Positions 46,325-58,146 of a DNA stretch of 64,000 bases are shown here, in pieces (positions within the stretch are counted from its first letter, which is position 1; each line of letters opens with the position of its first letter). Location of the stretch: the NCBI RefSeq assembly GCF_905220415.1, contig NC_059549.1:8432001-8496000 (forward strand). Direction: 5' to 3'. Origin of the DNA: Colias croceus (Eukaryota > Arthropoda > Insecta > Lepidoptera > Pieridae). The notes below the pieces were generated by a model. It saw only the letters and a list, made by a program, of their open reading frames with translations, had not been told where the DNA came from and made no database searches. Made by a program: the position numbers and the translations under genes.

Positions 46325-46950
46325 CTTTCCGGAAATCCGGGGCATTTTCCGGGAATATCCGGAAAATGCCTGTAAAATATCTGGAAAATCCCCCGGTAAA
46401 TGTGAGAAAATGTCCGGGAAATACCCGGAAAATATCCGGGAAACGTCTGGAAAATATCCGGAAAAAGCGTGGAAAATGCCTGGAAAATCCCCGGAAAATC
46501 CCCGGAAAATGCCTGAGAGATGCCCAGAAAATGCCCGGAAAATATTCAAAAAATGCGTGAAAATGTCCGGAAAAGGCGTGGAAAATGCCTGGAAAATTCC
46601 CGGAAAATGTCTGGAAAATCCCCGGAAAATGCGTGAAAATGTCCTGGGAATTTCCTGGGAATTACCCAGAAAATTCCCGGAAAATATCTGGAAAACGCGT
46701 GAAAATGTCCGGAAAAGCGTGGGAAATGCCTGGATAATCTCCGGAAAATGTCAGGGAAATTTCAGGAAAATGCCTGGGAAATGCCTGGAAAATATCTGGA
46801 AAATATCCGGAAAATGCGTGAAATGGTCCGGAAAAGGCGTGGAAAATGCCTGGAAAATCCCCGGAAAATGCGTGAGGAATTGCCCGGAAAATGACCGGAA
46901 AATATCCGGAAAATGCGTGAAAATGTCCAGAAAAAGCGTGGAAAATGCCA
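46325..46950. repeat. Minisatellite of CCGGAAAATG-type decamers (left copy)
   Basis: About 60 imperfect units near 10 bp, such as CCGGAAAATGCCTGGAAAAT and GCGTGAAAATGTCCGGAAAA. Because three units make 30 bp, open frames arise on both strands with repeating KMPGKCPENIRK-like or FPGHFPDIF-like peptides; these are by-products of the repeat and are not called as genes. A higher-order period of roughly 110-120 bp (GTGGAAAATGCCTGGAAAAT ... GCGTGAAAATGTCCGG) can be made out. Confidence 0.85.
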
Positions 46951-48057
46951 CTTCAAATTTGCGAAGTAATTAAAGCAGACAACCAAAAAAAGAAAAAGAA
47001 AGCTAAAATCTTTCATATTAAATGTATATGGGATATTCATATTTCATATTATGTACTTAATGTATGGGAGGGTTTAAAGATATATATTTTTTTTGATATT
47101 TCTCGATTTATTTAATAAAAATGATTACGGCCATTATTAGGTTAAGTACTTTCGATATCAGTTTAAAGTTTTTTGTTATTGTAATACTTACAAAAAAAAA
47201 TCGCCTGTGTACACTGAACGATTACACCTTGTACATGAATGCCTTAGCAAATGTTCGCCGTGATTATATTTAAATGATCATAATTTTTTTATTAATGAAC
47301 CAATTGACATGAATTAAACACTAAATGACAAAAAAAATTAACTTCAGTTTTGGGTTCGGGATCAATTTAATAATTACACCTGCTAATATTTTTTTACATA
47401 TTTTCATTGTATAAAATCGTAACATAATTTCCTTTATGTATTGTTCTATTAACACATAGATAATATCTTCCCAAGGTACTAAATTTTAATAAAAAAGTTG
47501 TTTTTGTTATTTATATCTAAAAAAGAGTATTTATATTAGACAGAAATAAACATAAAATTTTTATAAGTTTTATGGAAGCTGAATGTAATGCAAATGGGCA
47601 AATATAAAAGTAAAATTAGGTATTTAAAATAAATAAATGAAACAACTACCAATTACAGAAAAACTTCTTTTTCGGTTGAAAATTGCTGGATCATGAGTAC
47701 AATTCTTTATCTCTTACCTTGGGCAGTCTGGAAGAGATCGCTAGTAAGCGATAAGACCGCCTTATGTACATACCGTGTTAATCCATTTGGTATGATTGTA
47801 AATATTTTACTTGGTGTGGTACGTATATTACCACACCAATTGATAAATAATATGTACTCTGATCCCAGTACGATCTGTACCGCGATAGCCATAACGATAA
47901 TAAAACAATCAGATGACAGTAAAGCACGATTAAAAATCATACTTGTACAGTAGTTGTGAGTGCAATATTTACGTTTCAAAATAACATTTTTTTTGGTACT
48001 AAAACGTAGGTAGATTCTCACGCACGCACGCTGATACGTGGTTGGCTGCCCCTTTTC

Positions 48058-48614
48058 TCATTCCCGAAAAATATCCTCTAAAATTACCCAAGATTCTTCC
48101 AATGATTTTACCATACGTTGGAAATTAACTTTAGTCAGCAATTGACCACGCGCCAGGATACTTATTTCTACTACATCCTCATGCAAATCGTTAATTTTTA
48201 TGAACATTGAATCTGTAAATAAAAAAAATGAAAAGATTACTTTACCTAATTTTATTAAAAAGCTACTAACAAATAAAATTCTATCAAGAACTAAAGTGAC
48301 CTTCTTTGGGCGTTTAATATAGTCTTGTAAAAGTTATACATAAAAATAAAATTTCATCATTTTCTTATTTTGTCGTAACTTCAATTCTAATTAAAAACAT
48401 GAGTCTAACTATATTATTAATTAATAAAGAATAAATATAAAAGCTACAACTTACCTTTTGTGGGAACGCAAGAAAGATTTTTTAAAATGTCACAATTAAC
48501 TGTTAATAGTGTCTTGTTTGACATCAAATAATAAACATCTACCCTCACTTGTAAAATTTTATTTAGTATATTCACGTAAAATATAAGCACCTGAAGTGGA
48601 CTCTGGGAAGACAT
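48058..48614 (-). CDS. Two-exon reading frame inside the Helitron-like element (left copy)
   Basis: Exon 1 48614-48455 and exon 2 48212-48058 on the minus strand are the exact counterpart of the right copy at 53078-53634. Donor G|GTAAGT and acceptor TTTATTTACAG| join in phase 1 to give 104 codons and TGA. See the right copy for the protein. Both copies keep the frame and splice sites unchanged, as expected if they are very young. Confidence 0.5.
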
Positions 48615-49069
48615 GGGTTAAAAAGTTAAATAAATAAGTACAATTAAAAACCCCACCAACATCATATTATTTAATTTTTAATTATAAATTTGCAAGAAGC
48701 GTTAAACATGTAAATTGATTTGATTTTAATGAAGTCTCATAGATGGCGCTGTTTCAAATTTGTCTTTATACTACTAAGATTCATTAAACTGTTTCTCTGC
48801 CAAAATTACGTAAATGACGTAGTTTTTATAGTGTAAAGCTAGATAATAGCGTGGCTTACCCAAAAACAACATTTAAACATGAGTCTTTAGATTGTACGCT
48901 GTGTAATACACGGAATACGTTAGAAAAATAAAGGTTCACAGCTCCTCCCCCGGAGGTGATAGCATGATAATGTGTATATAAAAGCCTCACCCGACCTGTT
49001 AGTAATATTCATGCAAAATTTGAAGTCAATCTATGCGGTACTTTTCGAGATTAGCTCGGACAAATATAC

Positions 49070-49116
49070 AGACAAACAGACAAACAGACAAACCGACAAA
49101 CAGACAAACAGACAAA
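49070..49116. repeat. GACAAACA-type microsatellite (left copy)
   Basis: Tandem 8-bp units GACAAACA with one GACAAACC variant; the same array is mirrored at 52576-52622 in the right copy. Confidence 0.85.
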
Positions 49117-49235
49117 AATTCTAAAAACTATGTTTTTGGCTTCTATATCGATTATACATCATGGATTATGTATTCTTTTAAAAAAATATTCAATGTACAG
49201 TTTTGACTTTCCTACGATTTTATTATATGTATAGA

Positions 49236-52200
49236 TTAATCTTCTACGATTATACGAAGTTTTATGCGAAACGTTTTCAAATTTTTTAATAATTCAAAGG
49301 TAAGTATATAATTAAAATGAAACTTCCATTACGCTATGTTATTTCTAAGCTCATTAATTTCACCAGTATTTGAAGAACTTTCTTTATACTCTCGAGGATG
49401 TGAACCACAGAGTAATAAAATACAGAACTATCCGAATACAATTTCTTTAACCAAATTGGTTCATTCCGATAAAACTATTTTTGTAGCCCTTTCCTTGACA
49501 AAAGGCCATAAACATAAGATAAATTTGCCCTTTAACGACTTGGTTCTAAATATACCGATCACGTATGAAGTTTCCGAGAAAAACTGATTTCGAGTTAGCC
49601 TTTGTAAAAAATCTTTCTTTGTTGCGATCAATTGTATCCTTAAAATATTTTCTAATTAAACCTACATACAGTGCAAAAAATAAACATAATATTTAACACA
49701 CATTGTGTATAAATATTCTATGTACAATTACTTCATAATTAATCTAAAATTAAGGTAGGAAAAGCTTAACTTCTACATACCGCTGAGCTAAAAGTTTTGA
49801 CTCATGAGGGCAAGCTAAGGGTGTACTCATCTGTATGTACATTAACAAAAAGCTTCTAACCATAAAGGTCACCAAGTTCATATACATGTTATTATTTTTA
49901 TATATCTAGGTATATCTTCTAACCTCATATGTTAAAATGTTTTTGTCAATTGTTGGGGAAAAAATCCCAAATATGATTTACTATGTGCTAGGCGATTTTT
50001 TTTAGTGGCACAAATAAATCATTTAGATATAGAAGATACTAAAATAAATCGATGCTTTCACTTTCAGAAAACATTTTCATCTTTTTCGCAGAATCGGTCA
50101 AAGCAAAGAGCACTTAGTCAGTAAAAATTACACTGTACTACTTGAGTAAACTTAATTTCTATACTTAAACTTTTAATTGACGTTGAAATAATGCGGTTAT
50201 AGAGTTTCAATAGTTTAAAATTATTCTAGGTAAGGTAAAGGTCAATTAATAAAATATAAAATAGATATTGATTTCCTTTTTATATTCCATACATAGGTAA
50301 TTTGTTTGGATCGATACAATATCAAAAAATGGTAAAACGACTGGTTTATCTGCCGTAGACTTATGTTTGCATACCGTAGACGAATGTTTGTTATGAATTT
50401 ATTTGCAAATCGGATGTATAGAAATATCACTGAAATTATAGCCTTTTGCTCCGATTTCAGTATATTTAAGACATATATATCTACAGAAATTCGCGCATCG
50501 CATTATGATCATTAATTTTCACACATATTAATTTAAAGTAAATAATTCCATCCAAAATGAATAAAAAACAGTATTTTGTTTACTTCTCAGTCTATGTTAA
50601 TCTGTGGTACATATTTCATTGGCTACTGCAGTATCTTTTAAGCGTTGCCAAAGCTATAAGAAAAAGTTAGGTACGGGTCCTGGCGACCTTGATCTTGACG
50701 TGACGTCATCAGCGAAAATATTCTACGCATGCGCTTTCTTCATAAAAAGTGGCTCTAATTGCTCTATACGTATTACATGCCTATTTTTGTCCTTGCGGAG
50801 TAAAGTCCATTATTTCAAAATTTTATGTTGTAATTGTTGAAAAAATTGGTGTTTCGAAACAGTTTATAGGGACTTACGAAAGAAGAAAAAAGAAAAAGAT
50901 AGGGTTGCTTTTCGAAAAATATACAACACATTAAGCACATTTAGCAACATTACTTTTTTAACTTGATACAAGACGAATCAAATGCTCGTTTGAAATTTTA
51001 TCAGAATATTTATCATTAATTTCAAAATCTTTCATAATATATTGTTTTAATTAGGTACCGCTGGAGAATTATACTTTACATAATATGAATTCCATTATAC
51101 CATATTATACCCGAAAAAAATTACAGTGAACGCACGAGTATTATTTTTAGATTAGAATACATCGGAATACAATATATCGGATATTGTAGGTACGAAATAT
51201 GGACATAGCTCAAATTAGTTTATAGTAATGTCCCAAACATACAAATAATTGCCCATCCAATTAACAACTTCAGTGTAAACACGGCACCATTAGCGCAATA
51301 AATCAAAATTTCCCGTAACACGAAATTCAAATGCAAATGAGCGACGTTTTGCTAAAACCTCCAAAATGTGATCATGCTAATTAGTGAGGACAATGCTGAA
51401 TGCAGCAGTGATTGTATTACGGGTTGGAGACAACACGAGCGTGTAGAATGGCTGTATGCGATAACAGAATTTCAGTCATCCTTGTGAATTGTTTGCAGTT
51501 AGTAAAAGTACTAGGTAGTATTATATTTATATAATCTGTGGTAAAAGTAACGTTACAGGAATGTGTCAATTAGGTTAATTCGTATTAGTTTGCAGACTAA
51601 AAATTTCGGCCACAATTCCAGGTATTGGTATTTTAATTCATGTACATGTATAATATTATGTGTTGCATATTTTAATTCCATTAATTTGATATCCTTTACA
51701 TAATATATCGTGTGAATTAATAACAGATAGACAGACTGCATAATATAATTAATGAAATACCTATGTACAAAATTATATAGGCATTGATTTATTTAAGCAC
51801 CAAAACAATTAACTCAGTATGACGCTAGAAACGTGAACTATTGTCGTACAATTTGAATAAAACAGAATATAAATATTAGCATCTACGTAGTTCCAATAGT
51901 GAATTTTCTTTGAATAAAGACGTAAGTCGTGAAACTTGCGTCACAAATCATTCGCAGATGCGTCTATTTTGTACTGGAGGTTATTTTCAGTAATTTGAAG
52001 GGTTTTTTTTAACTTCATCACAATCACGTTTATAATCCGTAAAAATATATATGTATTTTTTTTACTTAAAATAATAGCTTCTACGTAAATTGTATACATA
52101 CCAACTCTACAATTACCTAATTTCTAAAACTAATCCGTATTAATGTTAAATTAATGCAAAATAACAAATAATTCGTAATCTCCTGTTTAATCGCTTACTT

Positions 52201-52456
52201 TAATGAAATTATAGTTACACTACACTTACACTATCCGCCAGCGGCTCCGCATGCATTTTCAAAGAAAACCCCACGTAGTTCCCGTTCTCGTGGGATTTCC
52301 GGAAAAAAAAATATTCTATGTGTCAATCCAAGTTACATTGTAATCGGTTCAGTAGTATTTGAGTGAAAGAGTAACAAACATAGGTACACAATCATCCTCA
52401 CAAAATTTCGCATTTATAATGTTAGTAGATAGGATAGGAAAGTATCTTGAAGAAAA
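49236..52456. other. Spacer between the inverted Helitron-like copies
   Basis: 3.2 kb of A+T-rich DNA. Apart from a diverged Helitron-like repeat at 52229-52430 it holds only short open frames (up to 83 codons) without motifs. The block near 50670-50780 (GGTCCTGGCGACCTTGATCT, GACGTGACGTCATCAGCG) is G+C-richer and could be a repeat fragment. Confidence 0.45.
52229..52430 (-). mobile_element. Diverged Helitron-like repeat
   Basis: Minus strand: ATCTACTAACATTATAAATG start, CCACGAGAACGGGAACTACG, and a decayed 3' end in which hairpin and CTAG are mutated (GCGGAGCCGCTGGCGGATAG). Older than its relatives in this window. Confidence 0.5.
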
Positions 52457-53077
52457 TCTATACATATAATAAAATCGTAGGAAAGTCAAAACTGTACATT
52501 GAATATTTTTTTAAAAGAATACATAATCCATGATGTATAATCGATATAGAAGCCAAAAACATAGTTTTTAGAATTTTTGTCTGTTTGTCTGTTTGTCGGT
52601 TTGTCTGTTTGTCTGTTTGTCTGTATATTTGTCCGAGCTAATCTCGAAAAGTACCGCATAGATTGACTTCAAATTTTGCATGAATATTACTAACAGGTCG
52701 GGTGAGGCTTTTATATACACATTATCATGCTATCACCTCCGGGGGAGGAGCTGTGAACCTTTATTTTTCTAACGTATTCCGTGTATTACACAGCGTACAA
52801 TCTAAAGACTCATGTTTAAATGTTGTTTTTGGGTAAGCCACGCTATTATCTAGCTTTACACTATAAAAACTACGTCATTTACGTAATTTTGGCAGAGAAA
52901 CAGTTTAATGAATCTTAGTAGTATAAAGACAAATTTGAAACAGCGCCATCTATGAGACTTCATTAAAATCAAATCAATTTACATGTTTAACGCTTCTTGC
53001 AAATTTATAATTAAAAATTAAATAATATGATGTTGGTGGGGTTTTTAATTGTACTTATTTATTTAACTTTTTAACCC

Positions 53078-53634
53078 ATGTCTTCCCAGAGTCCACTTCA
53101 GGTGCTTATATTTTACGTGAATATACTAAATAAAATTTTACAAGTGAGGGTAGATGTTTATTATTTGATGTCAAACAAGACACTATTAACAGTTAATTGT
53201 GACATTTTAAAAAATCTTTCTTGCGTTCCCACAAAAGGTAAGTTGTAGCTTTTATATTTATTCTTTATTAATTAATAATATAGTTAGACTCATGTTTTTA
53301 ATTAGAATTGAAGTTACGACAAAATAAGAAAATGATGAAATTTTATTTTTATGTATAACTTTTACAAGACTATATTAAACGCCCAAAGAAGGTCACTTTA
53401 GTTCTTGATAGAATTTTATTTGTTAGTAGCTTTTTAATAAAATTAGGTAAAGTAATCTTTTCATTTTTTTTATTTACAGATTCAATGTTCATAAAAATTA
53501 ACGATTTGCATGAGGATGTAGTAGAAATAAGTATCCTGGCGCGTGGTCAATTGCTGACTAAAGTTAATTTCCAACGTATGGTACAATCATTGGAAGAATC
53601 TTGGGTAATTTTAGAGGATATTTTTCGGGAATGA
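53078..53634 (+). CDS. Unrecognised two-exon protein gene carried by the Helitron-like element
   Basis: Exon 1 53078-53237 starts at ATG (two codons after an in-frame TAA) and ends AAAG|GTAAGT; the intron ends TTTTTTTTATTTACAG; exon 2 53480-53634 closes with TGA. The join (phase 1) gives 104 residues. Exon 1 encodes MSSQSPLQVLIFYVNILNKI and on to CVPTK; exon 2 encodes DSMFIKINDLHEDVVEISIL and ends SLEESWVILEDIFRE. There is no signal peptide, Zn finger or transmembrane segment; the end looks helical and acidic. ATGTCTTCCCAG at the start is also a good acceptor, so exon 1 may be an internal exon of a captured host gene. Helitrons are known to capture gene pieces. I do not recognise the protein. 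Confidence 0.5.
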
Positions 53635-53670
53635 GAAAAGGGGCAGCCAACCACGTATCAGCGTGCGTGC

Positions 53671-53985
53671 GTGAGAATCTACCTACGTTTTAGTACCAAA
53701 AAAAATGTTATTTTGAAACGTAAATATTGCACTCACAACTACTGTACAAGTATGATTTTTAATCGTGCTTTACTGTCATCTGATTGTTTTATTATCGTTA
53801 TGGCTATCGCGGTACAGATCGTACTGGGATCAGAGTACATATTATTTATCAATTGGTGTGGTAATATACGTACCACACCAAGTAAAATATTTACAATCAT
53901 ACCAAATGGATTAACACGGTATGTACATAAGGCGGTCTTATCGCTTACTAGCGATCTCTTCCAGACTGCCCAAGGTAAGAGATAA
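53671..53985 (+). other. Unassigned 104-codon open frame in the right copy (mirrored at 47707-48021)
   Basis: The frame begins at GTG, not ATG, contains a hydrophobic stretch (CFIIVMAIAVQIVL) and ends FQTAQGKR. An overlapping 86-codon frame runs on the opposite strand. The 3' half overlaps a block resembling a common retroelement tail (GATCGCTTAC / AAGCGATAAGACCGCC), so the frame is probably fortuitous. CTCTTCCAG|ACTGCCCAAG|GTAAGAG at its end could also be read as a tiny exon. Confidence 0.2.
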
Positions 53986-54742
53986 AGAATTGTACTCATG
54001 ATCCAGCAATTTTCAACCGAAAAAGAAGTTTTTCTGTAATTGGTAGTTGTTTCATTTATTTATTTTAAATACCTAATTTTACTTTTATATTTGCCCATTT
54101 GCATTACATTCAGCTTCCATAAAACTTATAAAAATTTTATGTTTATTTCTGTCTAATATAAATACTCTTTTTTAGATATAAATAACAAAAACAACTTTTT
54201 TATTAAAATTTAGTACCTTGGGAAGATATTATCTATGTGTTAATAGAACAATACATAAAGGAAATTATGTTACGATTTTATACAATGAAAATATGTAAAA
54301 AAATATTAGCAGGTGTAATTATTAAATTGATCCCGAACCCAAAACTGAAGTTAATTTTTTTTGTCATTTAGTGTTTAATTCATGTCAATTGGTTCATTAA
54401 TAAAAAAATTATGATCATTTAAATATAATCACGGCGAACATTTGCTAAGGCATTCATGTACAAGGTGTAATCGTTCAGTGTACACAGGCGATTTTTTTTT
54501 GTAAGTATTACAATAACAAAAAACTTTAAACTGATATCGAAAGTACTTAACCTAATAATGGCCGTAATCATTTTTATTAAATAAATCGAGAAATATCAAA
54601 AAAAATATATATCTTTAAACCCTCCCATACATTAAGTACATAATATGAAATATGAATATCCCATATACATTTAATATGAAAGATTTTAGCTTTCTTTTTC
54701 TTTTTTTTGGTTGTCTGCTTTAATTACTTCGCAAATTTGAAG

Positions 54743-55368
54743 TGGCATTTTCCACGCTTTTTCTGGACATTTTCACGCATTTTCCGGATATTTTCCGGTC
54801 ATTTTCCGGGCAATTCCTCACGCATTTTCCGGGGATTTTCCAGGCATTTTCCACGCCTTTTCCGGACCATTTCACGCATTTTCCGGATATTTTCCAGATA
54901 TTTTCCAGGCATTTCCCAGGCATTTTCCTGAAATTTCCCTGACATTTTCCGGAGATTATCCAGGCATTTCCCACGCTTTTCCGGACATTTTCACGCGTTT
55001 TCCAGATATTTTCCGGGAATTTTCTGGGTAATTCCCAGGAAATTCCCAGGACATTTTCACGCATTTTCCGGGGATTTTCCAGACATTTTCCGGGAATTTT
55101 CCAGGCATTTTCCACGCCTTTTCCGGACATTTTCACGCATTTTTTGAATATTTTCCGGGCATTTTCTGGGCATCTCTCAGGCATTTTCCGGGGATTTTCC
55201 GGGGATTTTCCAGGCATTTTCCACGCTTTTTCCGGATATTTTCCAGACGTTTCCCGGATATTTTCCGGGTATTTCCCGGACATTTTCTCACATTTACCGG
55301 GGGATTTTCCAGATATTTTACAGGCATTTTCCGGATATTCCCGGAAAATGCCCCGGATTTCCGGAAAG
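54743..55368. repeat. Minisatellite of CCGGAAAATG-type decamers (right copy)
   Basis: Mirror of 46325-46950; the ORFs across it in both directions match those of the left copy residue for residue, showing that even this unstable array is unchanged between the copies. Confidence 0.85.
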
Positions 55369-55520
55369 TACGTAAGTTTTTTAGCTTAGATTAGTAATAA
55401 ATTCTATTAACAATTCTATGCATTGTTTATGGTAGTACGTGTTTACTAAATAATTGTATGTAAAGTAGTAACTACTATGCAGTCACTATTCCACGCGGAC
55501 GAAGTCGCGGGCACAGCTAG

Positions 55521-57510
55521 TACATAATATAAAGGGGTGATATAGATGGTGGCAATTTATATAGGGCACGTCTGTCACGAGATAATGCTAAAAACAAGCG
55601 AAGCCGCGGGCGGGAAGGGTGACAATTTAACAATTTTGTATCAATGTGTCTATTTTGACACAAAATCGATTGAATAGCGAGCACTTTGCCGTTCCTTTGT
55701 TCGTCCTTGGCTATAATTTTAGTAAAATAAAAAGTAAAAAGTTGAAAAGTAAAGTTAAAGAGTAAAATTAAAGATGATGAGTTGTATTTTTAGGAATATA
55801 ATATCTTGTATATGCACTGTATCTTAGATTACAGAATGGCTTAAATTAAGATTGGCAAAGCGATAGACCCTTATAAATGACCTAATTAACCTCGAAAAAA
55901 TACGACGCAATATCGTAAATCCTCAATTGTTAATTTTATCCTCGTATCCCACGCGTATACCCAGAATTACCATTTCACCAAACTTCGGAGTTAATTATGT
56001 TAGTGTGTTACGTCACAGAAGACTTCTACTAGGTACGCAGTTACAAAAACCTCATTATCTCTTGTAGGTATTATCCAAAACTCTAGATTATATTAGGTAG
56101 TTATTATTTATTGGAAGGAACGAATAAAGTATTTTTATTATTTAGTTATTTAACTTTGTGATTAATAATGAAGTCTTAATGAAGTATGGTTTATTATATA
56201 TCTTTGTTGAAATTCGTGCATGGTCCTGGAAATAACCAAAAAGATAATAGGTATAAGAATGTAAATCTCTGCAAATGTGCATGAGCGGTGATAATAACTG
56301 CGCTCTAACATATAAATAAACTTTAAAGTATGTATGTGCATACATTCCAATAAGGGGCGATTTTTTAATCCTTGATTAAAACTTAAAATGTATTCGTATA
56401 ATAAAGCATTACACGAACATATTAAAATGTCACCTGTAAACTGTCAAATACGGACAATTAGAATTGATTTTTTCAAATGGTAGTTTAATACGTTATTCGA
56501 TGAATAATTTTTAACCAACGATTGAAAAATCAACCCTAAAATAAATAAAAATGTCAACATTGATATCATGTGTCTAGGTGGTAACCAAGTGGTAACCCTA
56601 ACCTTACCGTTTTATGCTAAAGAAACCAGCTAATTTCAAATATCTATTATAAAATATATTATTATAAAACAGTAATTGAAAAACTGGTAACTAAATTATT
56701 AATCGAAGCAATTACTTTACTTACCAAAAAAATAATCCAAATAGGCAAAAACTAGTCGGTATTTTCAATTTATAAACGTTTAGCAAACCTTGGGCTGGCC
56801 TCTTATAAAAAAATCATACAATTAATAATTCTCATCGATCGCTGATAGATATAGCAAAAGGTCAAGTTCAGGGAACAAAGACTTGAATAAAATATTATTA
56901 GCTAATATATCAGATACTGAGTGGCAAGTTTAGAGTCGATTTTGTCAAAACTTAATAATTCATATTATTTTGTGTTGTTCCACTATAATCAACTTGTTTG
57001 CTTGGCTGACAAGTCAAAATATAATGATGATAAAATCCTAATGAAACATTGTTATCGTACCTTTTTAGCTCACACCGAGACATAGGTTTTATGTGAAAAA
57101 ATAACTTATTAGTGGCAAAAATCTATTGTGGATAAAAAAAATCTCCATACCTTTTCCATTAAAAAAAAATTTAGACACACGCATGACAGTCTTATATTTA
57201 TAAATAATCAGAAGAAAAACCTATAGTATTTTGTTAATGTAAAATTTTAAAACCCCTAACATACCATCAGTTTATAAAGTGTGTGTATGTATTATCTTAC
57301 AAGTGCAATGTATGATACATAAAGACATTTTAAGTTTGAAAAATCAGATGTTTTGCGCGAAGTGACAGTAGTACCCACCTCAACGCTTCGCTTATGAGGC
57401 GTGCAATACTTCTAAAAGGCGCTTATGGAAATCGGCTTTAAAGTGAAAAACGTAGAATTCGCTCCTCAAATGGGGTTGGAAATCTTTTGACTTAGAAATA
57501 TTGTGGACAT
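55521..57510. other. Gene-free A+T-rich DNA
   Basis: A stray Helitron-like hairpin fragment (GCGAAGCCGCGGGCGGG) lies at 55600-55618 and a GTAAA-rich run at 55725-55770. No gene can be supported. Confidence 0.4.
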
Positions 57511-57522
57511 TCAAATTTGTAC

Positions 57523-57726
57523 CTTAATAGTGTAGTATAACGTTAGTTTTGTAATGGTAGGGGTCATTTTCATTTTAGACAGGGAAGTGTAGAATGCTCT
57601 AGGAGGCTCTAGGTTTATTTGACTAACTGCGCTTTCATCTTGGACTAAATGTATGTTCGGAGTTGCAGCTAATGGTTGTTTTGATAGTGTTCTCATAGTT
57701 TCTAGGCCAGAGGGAAAGTGCTCTAT
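57523..57726 (-). other. Possible isolated exon
   Basis: A minus-strand frame (KIEHFPSGLETMRTLSKQP, then PNIHLVQDESAVSQINLEPP and FYTSLSKMKMTPT) is less A+T-driven than other short frames here. It could be bounded by an AATAAG| acceptor near 57726 and an AAG|GTACAA donor near 57523, but both sites are weak. It might be an exon of a host gene with long introns or a TE fragment; no domain is recognised. Confidence 0.2.
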
Positions 57727-57953
57727 TTTGACTTATTATAGTATCTATATTTAGATTCACATGAATTTATGCTTAATTACAAAACGCTATATTCCCAGTT
57801 AATTGTTATCATAATATTATATTAGCTTTAAGTATATTAGTCAATATATTAGTGACCAATTTAGTCAATTTTGTAACTCGTTCCTGTAACCTCAAAATTA
57901 TTCTTAATTTTATTTACTTTGAAAATTGAAAATAAATTTATTTTATATACACA

Positions 57954-58146
57954 ACTAGCTTACTGCCCGTGGCATTGCCCGCTTTGTCTAAAACCTAATA
58001 AATTATATACTAAAACCTTCCTCTTGATTCACTCTATCTATTAAAAAAAACAGCATCAAAATCCGTTGCGTAGTTTTAAAGATTTAAGCATACAAAGGGA
58101 CATAGGGACCGGACGGAGAAAGCGACTTTGTTTTATACTATGTAGT
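57954..58146 (-). mobile_element. Short Helitron-like or SINE-like repeat
   Basis: CTAG at 57954-57957; minus-strand 3' hairpin-like GCGGGCAATGCCACGGGC then AGTAAG. The interior contains AAAACTACGCAACGGATTTT. The 5' end lies near ATCACTACATAGTATAAAAC. Confidence 0.45.

Larger units (their letters stand above)
46173..49235 (-). mobile_element. Helitron-like element, 3063 bp, left copy of an inverted pair
   Basis: Minus strand: starts TCTATACATATAATAAAATC after AA; ends with hairpin CGCGGACGAAGTCGCG, GGCACAG and CTAG (46173-46176) before T. Sequence homology to the right copy covers the whole element; I saw one difference (an A7 versus A8 run near 46985). It contains a GACAAACA-type microsatellite (49070-49116), a two-exon reading frame (48614-48058), a shared retroelement-like block near 47730 and a ~625-bp minisatellite (46325-46950). 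There is no Rep/helicase, so it would be non-autonomous. Helitron assignment rests on the 5' TC, 3' hairpin, CTAG end and A-to-T insertion. Confidence 0.65.
52457..55520 (+). mobile_element. Helitron-like element, 3064 bp, right copy of an inverted pair
   Basis: Starts TCTATACATATAATAAAATC after A52456 and ends CGCGGACGAAGTCGCG, GGCACAG, CTAG (55517-55520) before T55521. It is the mirror image of 46173-49235. The copies have different flanks (left copy followed by TGATGAA, right by TACATAA), so they are more likely two insertions of one young element than a duplication of a larger segment; the shared flank is only 1-2 bases at each end. Content: GACAAACA array (52576-52622), two-exon frame (53078-53634), a 104-codon frame at 53671-53985 with no recognisable motif, and the minisatellite (54743-55368). 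Confidence 0.65.

Noticed and set aside
46410..46973. 187-codon ORF (and overlapping frames on both strands) in the decamer array, mirrored at 54720-55283
   Set aside because: The frame is a by-product of a ~10-bp tandem repeat lacking stops; the peptide is a low-complexity reiteration of the repeat and all nearby frames are open too.
49070..49116. GACAAACA array as a possible CRISPR-like or regulatory array
   Set aside because: Units are directly adjacent with no spacers; a simple microsatellite in a eukaryotic TE.
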